This document shows positions 1-12,000 of a stretch of 64,000 nt of DNA, in pieces. Where the stretch lies: contig JAIOJX010000026.1 of the NCBI GenBank assembly GCA_022376925.1, positions 251,531,330-251,595,329 of the forward strand, written 5' to 3'. The notes beneath the pieces were generated by a model, which saw only the letters and a program-made list of their open reading frames with translations, made no database searches and was not told the origin of the DNA. Each line of letters starts with the position of its first letter. Positions within the stretch are counted from its first letter, which is position 1. This stretch comes from Tragulus kanchil (Eukaryota; Chordata; Mammalia; Artiodactyla; Tragulidae). The translations under genes were made by a program, and so were the position numbers.

Positions 1-250
1 GTCACACTGTAGGTGCACCATGCACACTTGATGATAAATATTATAGTTGAAGAGAAAAAGAATTCCACTGAGCTTGATTGTTTTGCCTTCCTCCTGTGAA
101 AGAGAGTCCCCTTAGCTAGGAGTACTGTTCGTTTCTCTGATGAAAGGAATAGAAGACAGTTTTCTTCTATGGGAAAACTTGCTCAAAAGATGTAGGTTCC
201 CAGAGAAGCTAGGTGACAAGCCCTGTTGCTGCTCAGCAAAGCCCTTAAGG

Positions 251-355
251 GGCCCCGCCCCCCCCAGCCCATATAAAGCCAGGGTGCAGTGGGGCAGCTA
301 CAGCTGGCACTCAGCCTCCAGAGCACCGGCACAGCCACTGGCCTTGGCACACACT
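251..355 (+). promoter_or_regulatory. DAPL1: DAPL1 core promoter and 5' UTR
   Basis: A TATA box (ATATAAAG, 271-278) lies about 80 bp before the start codon. A C-rich stretch compatible with a GC-box (about 253-266) lies just upstream. By usual TATA spacing, transcription should begin near 300-305, giving a 5' UTR of about 50 nt. A focused TATA promoter fits a tissue-restricted, differentiation-induced gene. The exact start site is inferred. Confidence 0.75.
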
Positions 356-413
356 ATGGCAAATGAAGTGCAAGCCCAGCTCTCCCCACTGAAAGGGGGG
401 CATCCTCCCGCAG
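356..413 (+). CDS. DAPL1: DAPL1 coding exon 1
   Basis: ATG at 356-358 (context CACACTATGG, G at +4) opens MANEVQ and runs to PPA plus one base of the next codon. The donor is GCAG|GTAGGC, with GT at 414-415. Intron phase is 1. The open frame continues past 413, but the donor and the family match to exon 2 set the true end. Confidence 0.93.
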
Positions 414-3400
414 GTAGGCTGCCCACCTGCCCTCTGCCCTGCAGATAGCGAGTCCCCACTGCTGCTGCCTCCCCCATCCACCAGAACCTTCAACGGAGGT
501 GCCCCAGCCGAGCCGAGGCTCTCAGTCTCCCCTGTGACTTTAACTTCCTGCAACCTGATTTCCTCCTTTATCTTTGATCCTTTTAGACTTACGTATCAAA
601 ACTATCTGAAGACATATGAGGCCCCGGTTTGGTTGACTTAAAACCTGATGCATTGTGCAGGTACAAGGAATTGGGCACTGGTAGAAAGGAACCAGTGGAG
701 AGCTTGGACATTTCCGCCCTGGTTGTAGGTCAGCAGGGACCCATCTGCACCCAGGAGGTGATTTACTACCATGGAAACCTTCCTCCCTTGAGGCTCCAGC
801 TTTCAGACTCAAGTCTACCAGATGCCTGTACTTTGTCTGACTTGGTACCCAGGCAAATCATCTTCCACACAGAAGACAGCAATCCAATTTCTTGCTCCCT
901 TCTCAGGTGCAGGATTGGGCAGTGTTACCAGCAATGTCTTTGGTCTGTCACCAGGCTGAGGAACACTATTTAATAAGGATATAAGCCTGACTAACAAGGG
1001 CTGACTGGAAAAGGTAGCTAGCTATCAAGGTATTTTGCAAAGGAGCAACAGGTCTTTCTTTAAGGAAAAAAAAAAGGATTCTATTTATATCAACTCTCTG
1101 AAATATGGAAATTAGCTTTATTGTACTCAACCATATGTTCATGTAGATTGACAGGGGCAGCAAGCCTATTTTTAGCCAGTCGAATGTTCTTTCAACTGTC
1201 TTTCTCCTTTTTTCCTTAAGACTGATCTCCAAAGCTTGACCTCTTTGTTCTTGCCTTTCTACAAATAACAACATTTATTTGTTGGCATCATTCTTTGGCT
1301 CCTCTAAGCCAAGGTGATTTTAGTCATCTTTGCTGCAGAGGTTGGTGGCAGGTCTAACCTTCACAAAGCATCAAAAACTGACCCAAGTTTCAGTGGTTTT
1401 CCGGTGGACAGCCCAGCCAAAAAGAGTCAGAACTTTTACTGCTAAGTCTGAGTTTACATATCTTGGCATCCTGTCCTGGTCTCTTGTGGAAGACTCCTGG
1501 CTTTTTATATTTGTCATTGGACTTAGAAATATTTAACATTATCTACACTTAAAGTTGATGATGCTAACTAATGATCAAGAACGATCAATGCCAATTATTA
1601 GAAGCTTCTACATAGGGCCCAAAGAAGACATCATTCTTTTCCCACCTCTTCCATCCCAATCCTTCATAAAGCAGTTCAGCTAACACCTGATTTGCTAAAT
1701 GACATTTATACACAAAGAACACAGAGATAAACTCAAGCAAATGAATACCCGAATGAAACCACCAGGAACTTCCTGTCCTCACCGCTAATGATTGCTAATT
1801 ACTCTGTGTACATAGCACACCATGACGCCATCAAGCATGTCACCATGCCTCTGGCGTGACAATTAATTATTATGAACTGTGACACTATAGATAAGAGGTT
1901 TGGGATAATTAGAATGGAGATGAAGGCAAACTTTTGCCTCCCTACTGAGAACAAGGGAACAAAGAGCCTCATCCTTCGGCTTATCTTTCTACATAGGGTA
2001 AGTCTGAACCAGGTTGCTACCATACAAAATTTTATCTATAGAAAAAAAAACAATCCATTGCCAGAAGTCCGTTAAATATCACGTACTTTTTATAAGACAG
2101 GCCCCAGAAAGTGGGATTAAGACATGATATGGTGGAAAGGTCTGATATTGCCTTTGGAACCAGACGGTCCTGGATTTAAACCCTGCTTCCTTCCACATCT
2201 CTGAGCCTCAGTTTTCTAATCTCTAAAACAGGGGGTTGTGTGCACGCAAGCGTGCTCAGTCATGCCAGCTCTTTTCAGGGCCATGGATTATAGCCCACCA
2301 GGCTCCCCTATCCATAGAAGGGGTAATTCATAACATTGACACTGTAAGGTTGTTAGGACTATTAAAGGAGATTATCTGGGTAAGGTACCCAGCACATGAA
2401 TGTTAATCCCTGTCAAACACAGGCCTGGGAAAACACATAGCTGTCAGAAGAAATGATTCTCTTCCATACCAAGACCTCCTGATGTCTGAGGGAGGCATTC
2501 GGAACAACTGCAGTCATCAGAACAGAAGGAAATTGCAGTGGGAAAGGAACCATGTGCCTGCTCCATCACAGTTAAAAATGAAACCACTCAAAAGTCAGCC
2601 AGCTGTAACTCGTTCCCACCTACGCAGGGAGTGTTTAGTGGTTTTTGTTTCACATATATTAATACAATATACTGCACCTCTGTGAGTCCAGGTTATAAAT
2701 TTACACTGTGAAACAAGACTACATTAAACACGAGGTGGCCTGGGCTTTAGGAAGTTTAGCTTTTGGTTTTCTGCTGGTTTGATTTGCCTGGCTCTCAGCT
2801 TTGTAAGAACTCCACTATATGAACAACCAAAAGTGTGTGAAGAGAAGGTAATCAATGGAAGCCAAGTACATACGTGATGAACTAGAAAGAGCAGCCGTTC
2901 GTGAGGTTTTCTGTATTCCTTGCACTTTTTTATTTGGTGTAAGCCAGATGAATCAGAGCCATCAAAGAGGCCACCACTGAATCCCCAGAGAGAATCCATT
3001 TACTGGATCACTGAAGAGAAAGGGAAGTTTGGGGACTGTATCCCCTGCCTGCATGCATGCTAAGTTGCTCAGTCATGTCCCACTCTTGCAATTCCATGGA
3101 CTGTAGCCTGCCAGGCTCCTTTGACCATGGAATTTTCCAGGCGAGAGTACTAGAATGGGTTGCTATTTCCTCCTCCAGGAGATCTTCCCAACTCAGGGAT
3201 CAAACCTGGGTCTCCTGCATTGCAGCTGGATTCTTTACCACCCGAACTACTGGGGAAGCCCCATGTATCCCCCAGGGTGAAACTAATGAAGAAAGTCAGG
3301 AGGGAATCATAGCTGCAAAAGCCCAAGGTGGTTTTGTTGTTGTTTGTTTGTTTTGTTCTGTTTTTTTTGGGAGGGAGGGGGGCCCGGTTGGGGAGGGAGG

Positions 3401-6400
3401 GGGCGGGCAGGCCACTTCTATTGGTCTTTCATTTATCTGTTTTCATCCATCTTTGTTCTTTGGCCCGTGTGGGCCTCCCATCGCCGTGGCCCCTGTTGTT
3501 GCAGAGCACCGGCTGTGGGCGCAAGCGCTCCAGAGCTCCAGCTCAGTAATTGGACACATCAGTCCAGCTGTTCCATGGCACGTGAGATCTTCCCAGGCCA
3601 GGGATCGAACTGGCGCCCCTGGCACTGAAAGGCGGTGTCCTTATCCACTGGACCACCAGGGAAAGCCTGTTTTGTTTTTTAAAGCAAATGCTAGAGGCTT
3701 AATTCTGTCAACTCCAGTCTGTTTTGATCTGTGAAGTCTGACAGAGAGGTTGTGAGACCCACATCCCCACAGGTCACGGGGATAGGGGTTTAATGAGAAA
3801 CACAGTTGCTATTCACTCCTCCCTGTGAGCCTGGCACTGCACAGAGCTTTCTAGACACAGTACCAACCCTGCAGACCGATGATGTACCCTCATCCTTGTT
3901 TCACAGAGGAACAAACCAAAACTTGGCAAGGTCAAGGGATGTGCCCAGAGCCACATAGCTGGTGGGGTCGGGGTCGGGGTGGAGGCAGAGATGTGACAGT
4001 TAAGTGGACCCATAAGAAGCCCTCTGTTCTTGCTTCACAAAGCTCACTTTTTCTTGGAGACTTGTTTTTCTTTATCTTGACTACCTTCTACCAAACAGGA
4101 TGCAAAATGCCTGGAAAATCTTAATTGGGAAGTTATTATGTAGCATTCTAAATTCAAGAGTCCACTTTTGAAAACTACAAAAATCCATAAACTTCAAAAG
4201 TGACCACAAAAGTATAACTCTTAGTCATAGATAGGAAAGCAAAGTTTCATTTTCTCCACATCAGTGTAGGTTTTCTAATGAAACTATTTTAAAAAGCATC
4301 TGTCTTATACTTCTAAAAGATCTTTAGTTCATTTTGCTTACTGAAAGGACCTAATACTAATACTGCCTTGTGTATTTGTATTCAAAGCCCTGTTAAATGT
4401 TAAATCCATTCATTTTGTACTTTATCCAATTCCAGTTGGTTCTTCTACAGAAGTTCAAAAGGCAATATAGTCTCAAACATAGAATTACATAAATAATTAT
4501 AAATTTAATTGACCTAATTTAGTTATGGTGAGATTTTGGGCCTGTGAGTTAGACCATCGTTTGTTCTTTGGCCCGTGTGGGCCTCCCATCGCCGTGGCCC
4601 CTGTTGTTGCAGAGCACCGGCTGTGGGCGCAAGCGCTCCAGAGCTCCAGCTCAGTAATTGGACACATCAGTCCAGCTGTTCCATGGCACGAGAGATCTTC
4701 CCAGGCCAGGGATCGAACTGGCGCCCCTGGCACTGAAAGGCGGTGTCCTTATCCACTGGACCACCAGGGAAAGCCTGTTTTGTTTTTTAAAGCAAATGCT
4801 AGAGGCTTAATTCTGTCAACTCCAGTCTGTTTTGATCTGTGAAGTCTGACAGAGAGGTTGTGAGACCCACATCCCCACAGGTCACGGGGATAGGGGTTTA
4901 ATGAGAAACACAGTTGCTATTCACTCCTCCCTGTGAGCCTGGCACTGCACAGAGCTTTCTAGACACAGTACCAACCCTGCAGACCGATGATGTACCCTCA
5001 TCCTTGTTTCACAGAGGAACAAACCAAAACTTGGCAAGGTCAAGGGATGTGCCCAGAGCCACATAGCTGGTGGGGTCGGGGTCGGGGTGGAGGCAGAGAT
5101 GTGACAGTTAAGTGGACCCATAAGAAGCCCTCTGTTCTTGCTTCACAAAGCTCACTTTTTCTTGGAGACTTGTTTTTCTTTATCTTGACTACCTTCTACC
5201 AAACAGGATGCAAAATGCCTGGAAAATCTTAATTGGGAAGTTATTATGTAGCATTCTAAATTCAAGAGTCCACTTTTGAAAACTACAAAAATCCATAAAC
5301 TTCAAAAGTGACCACAAAAGTATAACTCTTAGTCATAGATAGGAAAGCAAAGTTTCATTTTCTCCACATCAGTGTAGGTTTTCTAATGAAACTATTTTAA
5401 AAAGCATCTGTCTTATACTTCTAAAAGATCTTTAGTTCATTTTGCTTACTGAAAGGACCTAATACTAATACTGCCTTGTGTATTTGTATTCAAAGCCCTG
5501 TTAAATGTTAAATCCATTCATTTTGTACTTTATCCAATTCCAGTTGGTTCTTCTACAGAAGTTCAAAAGGCAATATAGTCTCAAACATAGAATTACATAA
5601 ATAATTATAAATTTAATTGACCTAATTTAGTTATGGTGAGATTTTGCGGTCCTGTGAGTTAGACCATCTAGTTTAAGCAAAATGAACAAGAATCTGATTG
5701 TGTTGGGGTGCAATTTTTTTTAATGGCTTGTTTAGGGAATTCCCTGGTGGTCCAGTGGCTAGAACTCAGTGCTTTCACTGCCAAGGTCATGGGTTCAATT
5801 TCTGGTTGGGGAACTAAGATCCTGCAAACCACATAGCTCAGCGAAAAAGAAAAAAAATAAAAAACAAAAAACAGTAGCAACATAAAGAAATCACTTGTCT
5901 AGATCGAGGTAGGTAAGTGTCAACAGTATTTTAAAGATGACCCTCCCACATACTGATTCCATCTGGCTCAATCACCCCAATGTAGTGAGAGCCTTATTCT
6001 ATATCTCAGTGTATTCATCTCTAGTGTGGATAGATACTTCTCTGCTTCTTTCTACTGTAGATGGCTGACCGAGTGAGATTACTTACTGGAACAAATTTGG
6101 TACAAGAACTGTACTTTGCAAACCCAAGATGTGGTTGACATGCTTCCTAAACCACTCAATTAGAACCCACAGTCCTGTATAGAGTCAAAGACTCTTGAAT
6201 GAAAGTAGGAATCTTACGAGAGGACTTTTTTAATGGGTAGAGCTGCTTTGCAATTTTGTGTTAGTTGCTGCTGTACAATGAAGTGAATCAGTCATATATA
6301 TACATAGAGCCCTCCCACTTGGATCTCCCTCCCACCCCACCCTACCCCCCATCCCACCCCACCCCTCGGGGTCATCACAGAGCACCAAGCTGAGCTCCCT

Positions 6401-7890
6401 GCACTATACAGTAGGTTCCCACTAACTATCTGCTTTACATATGGCAGTGCATATCCTTAATCCCAATCTCCAAAGTCACCCCACTCTCCCCTTGCCATAT
6501 CCAAACCTCCATTCCTTATGTTTATATCTCTATTCCTGCTCTACAGATAGGTTCATCTGTACCACTTTTCTAGATTCCTTATATTTGCATTAATATACAT
6601 TTTTTTTTCTCTTTCTGACTTACTTCACTCTGTATAACAAACCCTAGGGTTTGTCGTGAGAGGACTTTCCTCTCAAATGCCTCTGTTTTATTATTCTGAA
6701 GAATGAAGAATCCTATGCTTGTCTTCTCTTTATATTTCTTTTGGCATTTGCTTTTCTAAGTGTGCTGTATTCTTTCAAAAGGGAGGAACATGACAGATTC
6801 ACTTTTGTAGGCAGATAGGAAAAGTCAGAATCACAGTAAAAACCTTACAATAAAAATCATCTAGTTCAACTTCTACGGAATTCCTCAAAATCTTTCTAAA
6901 ATGTCCAAGGCAGATACACTTCTTTTTTTTTTTAGCACACTAAGGGGCCAGAGAACAGACTATCGTATTAAGCAGTCTACTTCAGTTTGACTAACACAGT
7001 CATATGCAGCCAGGCTCTGCCTTTCAGGAAATTTCGTTCTTTGGTTTTCATTCTCTCCTTTGGAAAAAAACAAATGTAAATAATAACTACTAACTATTAA
7101 GTGCCTACCATGTGCCAAATGCTTCTGTCATCTTTTTCCTCCAAGGCAACCCACATAATCAGTATTATTCCCTTTTGAAGGATGCAGAAACTGAGCCTCA
7201 GAGGAGTTTAAGGATCTTAATCAAAGTCACAAAGCTCAGGAGGAGTAGAGCTCTCTAACCCTGCATAACATTTCCTCACCAGGAAACCATGCTTCCTCCA
7301 TTAAGACAGCCCCTAAAATCCTTGAAGAGGGCACCATAAGCTGCCCTTGAGTCTCTGCTTCCTCAGAAGTGATCTTTCCAGTTTCTCCAGCGTGACACGG
7401 CCCCTTCTCCACTCTGGTCATTCTCCTCTGGACATTCTCTAGACTTGCCCATGTCCTTTCAAATGAGCATCACCGACCTCAACATTCCAAAGGTTTTCTC
7501 TTTTTTACCTAGTGCTTATTTTAACAATAACAAGTATACTTCTGTAGTTGGCAATAATAATCACGAGAAGAAAACATGTAAAAACAGTAACATGAGAGAA
7601 AAAAGAATACTAATAAGAAAGTAATTAGAGCACTCCATGTTTAAGAAGCATTTGTCAAAAGGAGAATGAAAGATGCTACGGAGGGGTATTGAAGGCCCAA
7701 GCTCTAGGTCTGGGGCTCTTGTGATTTGATTCCTCTTGGGAGAAGAGACAGCAGTGCTGTGAAAAACACCACCTCTCATACACAGGCACACTCTCCTCAA
7801 GGAGTCTTTTAGAAAAGGTCACCCCTTGATTTAGTTCATCTTTGTTTCCCATGGCTATTCAGAAGATTTTGTTGCTGATTATTTTGAATG

Positions 7891-7928
<38 letters not shown>

Positions 7929-8997
7929 TTAAAGCAGACCATGTATGAAAATAGGATTTTTTCCTTGGACTGTATCTAATACCACGAAATTCCAGTGAAA
8001 CAATTTTATTACCAATTAAAAAAAAAAAACTTGGTCATTCAAAATAACCCAGTAGTGTTTATTTGATGAACACAAAGAACATTTTGATAGTAAAATATTC
8101 ATTAGTATATATTTATAAACCTTTTATCTATTAATATAATTAACTACATTAAGGAGAAAAACCATATGATCATATACAAGAAAGATAAAACAGTATTCAC
8201 TCTTTGAAGGTGCAGCTAAAGCCAAATGCTTCTGTCATCTTTTTCCTCCAAGGCAACCCACATAATCAGTATTATTCCCTTTTGAAGGATGCAGAAACTG
8301 AGCCTCAGAGGAGTTTAAGGATCTTGCTCAAAGTCACAAAGCTCAGGAGGAGTAGAGCTCTCTAACCCTGCATAACATTTCCTCACCAGGAAACCATGCT
8401 TCCTCCATTAAGACAGCCCCTAAAATCCTTGAAGAGGGCACCATAAGCTGCCCTTGAGTCTCTGCTTCCTCAGAAGTGATCTTTCCAGTTTCTCCAGCGT
8501 GACACGGCCCCTTCTCCACTCTGGTCATTCTCCTCTGGACATTCTCTAGACTTGCCCATGTCCTTTCAAATGAGCATCACCGACCTCAACATTCCAAAGG
8601 TTTTCTCTTTTTTACCTAGTGCTTATTTTAACAATAACAAGTATACTTCTGTAGTTGGCAATAATAATCACGAGAAGAAAACATGTAAAAACAGTAACAT
8701 GAGAGAAAAAAGAATACTAATAAGAAAGTAATTAGAGCACTCCATGTTTAAGAAGCATTTGTCAAAAGGAGAATGAAAGATGCTACGGAGGGGTATTGAA
8801 GGCCCAAGCTCTAGGTCTGGGGCTCTTGTGATTTGATTCCTCTTGGGAGAAGAGACAGCAGTGCTGTGAAAAACACCACCTCTCATACACAGGCACACTC
8901 TCCTCAAGGAGTCTTTTAGAAAAGGTCACCCCTTGATTTAGTTCATCTTTGTTTCCCATGGCTATTCAGAAGATTTTGTTGCTGATTATTTTGAATG

Positions 8998-9035
<38 letters not shown>

Positions 9036-12000
9036 TTAAAGCAGACCATGTATGAAAATAGGATTTTTTCCTTGGACTGTATCTAATACCACGAAATTCC
9101 AGTGAAACAATTTTATTACCAATTAAAAAAAAAAAACTTGGTCATTCAAAATAACCCAGTAGTGTTTATTTGATGAACACAAAGAACATTTTGATAGTAA
9201 AATATTCATTAGTATATATTTATAAACCTTTTATCTATTAATATAATTAACTACATTAAGGAGAAAAACCATATGATCATATACAAGAAAGATAAAACAG
9301 CATCTCGTCAAATTCAACATGTGTTTGTAATTTTTTAAGGCAATGAAAGAGTAATAGAAGAATATATCCTTAACATGATGGGAAATATATCTGAATAATT
9401 ATATATTACAAATATGTGTTTGTGTATGTATCCAACTAAGTACTCATCATACTTAGTGCAAAAAACACCAAAAGCAATCCCTTACAAATTAGAATGACAA
9501 AGATGTCCATCATTACCACTATTTAATATTATTGTAGAGGAAGTAAATTTTTATTATTTGCAGATTACACAATTTTTTAACCTTAAAAATCTAAGGGACG
9601 GACTTCCCTGGTGGTCCAGTGGGTAAAGAGTCTGCCTTGCAGTGCAGGGAGCACCGGTTCGATTTCTGACCTGGGAAGATCCTGCATGCTGTGGAGAGGC
9701 TGGACCAGTGTGTCCAGTTATGAGCCAGCACTCTGGAGTGCATGCACCCAGAGCTGGTGCTCTGCTACGCAAGAGGCCACTGAAATGGGAGGGCCACACA
9801 GGCTAAAGAATAAAGGTGGATGAAAAAATAAATAAAAATAAAAAATCAATGAAAAGAGGCCAAAATTTAAAAAAAAAAAAAAAACTAAAGGAATCAATAG
9901 AAATATTATAAACAATAAGATTTCAAAAAGATATGGGTATAAAATCAATGATATTAATATAAGAACAGTATGTGAGAGCTATAATGGAAGAATAGACCCT
10001 CTTTACAGCTGCAAAAACAAGAAAGAGAAAATATTTAGCAAATAAACCTAATAATAAATGTGTAAGATTTATGGGAACACATTACTGAAGGACTCAAAGA
10101 GGATGTAAAAAAAAGGAAAAGCATACCACGTTCTTGAATAGAGAGCAACCAGGATATGAAGATACAAATTTTCCCTTAAAAAAGAAATTCTTGAGGACTT
10201 CCTTGATGGCTCAGTGGTAAAGAATCTGCCAATGCAGGAGGCATGAGTTCAATCCCTGATCCAGAAAGATCCCACATGGCGTGGAGCAACTAAACCCATG
10301 CACCACAACTATTGAGCACATATTCCAAACAACAAATGAGAATAGAGGAAAGCCTATATTTTTTTAAAAAAAAAATTCATATACAAGAAAGATAAAACAG
10401 CATCTCGTCAAATTCAACATGTGTTTGTAATTTTTTAAGGCAATGAAAGAGTAATAGAAGAATATATCCTTAACATGATGGGAAATATATCTGAATAATT
10501 ATATATTACAAATATGTGTTTGTGTATGTATCCAACTAAGTACTCATCATACTTAGTGCAAAAAACACCAAAAGCAATCCCTTACAAATTAGAGTGACAA
10601 AGATGTCCATCATTACCACTATTTAATATTATTGTAGAGGAAGTAAATTTTATTATTTGCAGATTACACAATTTTTTAACCTTAAAAATCTAAGGGACGG
10701 ACTTCCCTGGTGGTCCAGTGGGTAAAGAGTCTGCCTTGCAGTGCAGGGAGCACCGGTTCGATTTCTGACCTGGGAAGATCCTGCATGCTGTGGAGAGGCT
10801 GGACCAGTGTGTCCAGTTATGAGCCAGCACTCTGGAGTGCATGCACCCAGAGCTGGTGCTCTGCTACGCAAGAGGCCACTGAAATGGGAGGGCCACACAG
10901 GCTAAAGAATAAAGGTGGATGAAAAAATAAATAAAAATAAAAAATCAATGAAAAGAGGCCAAAATTTAAAAAAAAAAAAAAAAACTAAAGGAATCAATAG
11001 AAATATTATAAACAATAAGATTTCAAAAAGATATGGGTATAAAATCAATGATATTAATATAAGAACAGTATGTGAGAGCTATAATGGAAGAATAGACCCT
11101 CTTTACAGCTGCAAAAACAAGAAAGAGAAAATATTTAGCAAATAAACCTAATAATAAATGTGTAAGATTTATGGGAACACATTACTGAAGGACTCAAAGA
11201 GGATGTAAAAAAAAGGAAAAGCATACCACGTTCTTGAATAGAGAGCAACCAGGATATGAAGATACAAATTTTCCCTTAAAAAAGAAATTCTTGAGGACTT
11301 CCTTGATGGCTCAGTGGTAAAGAATCTGCCAATGCAGGAGGCATGAGTTCAATCCCTGATCCAGAAAGATCCCACATGGCGTGGAGCAACTAAACCCATG
11401 CACCACAACTATTGAGCACATATTCCACAACAATGAGAAGGCTTAGCACTGCAATAAGAGTAGCCCCCACTTGCCACAACTAGAGGAAAGCCTATATAGC
11501 AAGAAAGAACAGCATAGCCAAAAATAAATAAATAAATAAAAACTTTTAAAAAATCTGTAATTCTAAAGCAAGACCATTAAAAGACTATCAGAATTCTGGG
11601 GGCGGGAACTGACAAATTGATTCAGAAGTTCATATGAATAAGAATAGCTAGTAAAATTCTCCAAATAAAACACAGCAAAGAAGAACTATCAAAGTTAAAA
11701 TCTATTATAAAACTACAATCATTAAAATAAAGATGTAATGGCATATCAACAGATTAATGGAACAGAAGTCCAACAGGATAGATGGGTCAAAGATTTAAAA
11801 CAGTTTTTAAAATGAAAATACAACTGCCTTCTGGAAACACAAATAATCTCAACTTTTAATAAAATATAAGAGATGCAAAATGACTTCTTTTTCTTACTGG
11901 TTGATGAAATCAAACATTTTCTAGTTTACATTGTTGCCTGAGGTATAGGGAAATAATCACTGTCATTGTAGCACTTGTAGAGATTGTAAACTGGTGCAAC

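Larger units (their letters stand above)
9277..11497. repeat. Tandem duplicate block 3 (2 x 1100 bp)
   Basis: Unit 1 is 9277-10376 and unit 2 starts at 10377. They match to 10327/11427. After that, unit 1 shows a shortened, scrambled form of what unit 2 reads through (AACAAATGAGAATAGAGG in place of a longer SINE tail ending ACAACTAGAGG). I noticed one substitution (TAGAATGAC versus TAGAGTGAC) and poly(A)/poly(T) length changes. It shares its first 24 bp with the end of block 2. Confidence 0.94.

Noticed and set aside
3057..3734. 225-codon forward open frame
   Set aside because: It runs through a reverse Bov-tA SINE and a reverse CHR-type SINE; the translation is typical SINE read-through and has no gene-like partner.
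5736..5870. tRNA gene
   Set aside because: The tRNA-like box A/B sequences belong to SINE heads here and throughout; none folds with a proper anticodon arm in a free-standing gene context that I could support.
7894..9032. CRISPR-like or satellite array
   Set aside because: The repeated units are two long copies, not short repeats with spacers; the short repeat inside is a simple TG microsatellite.
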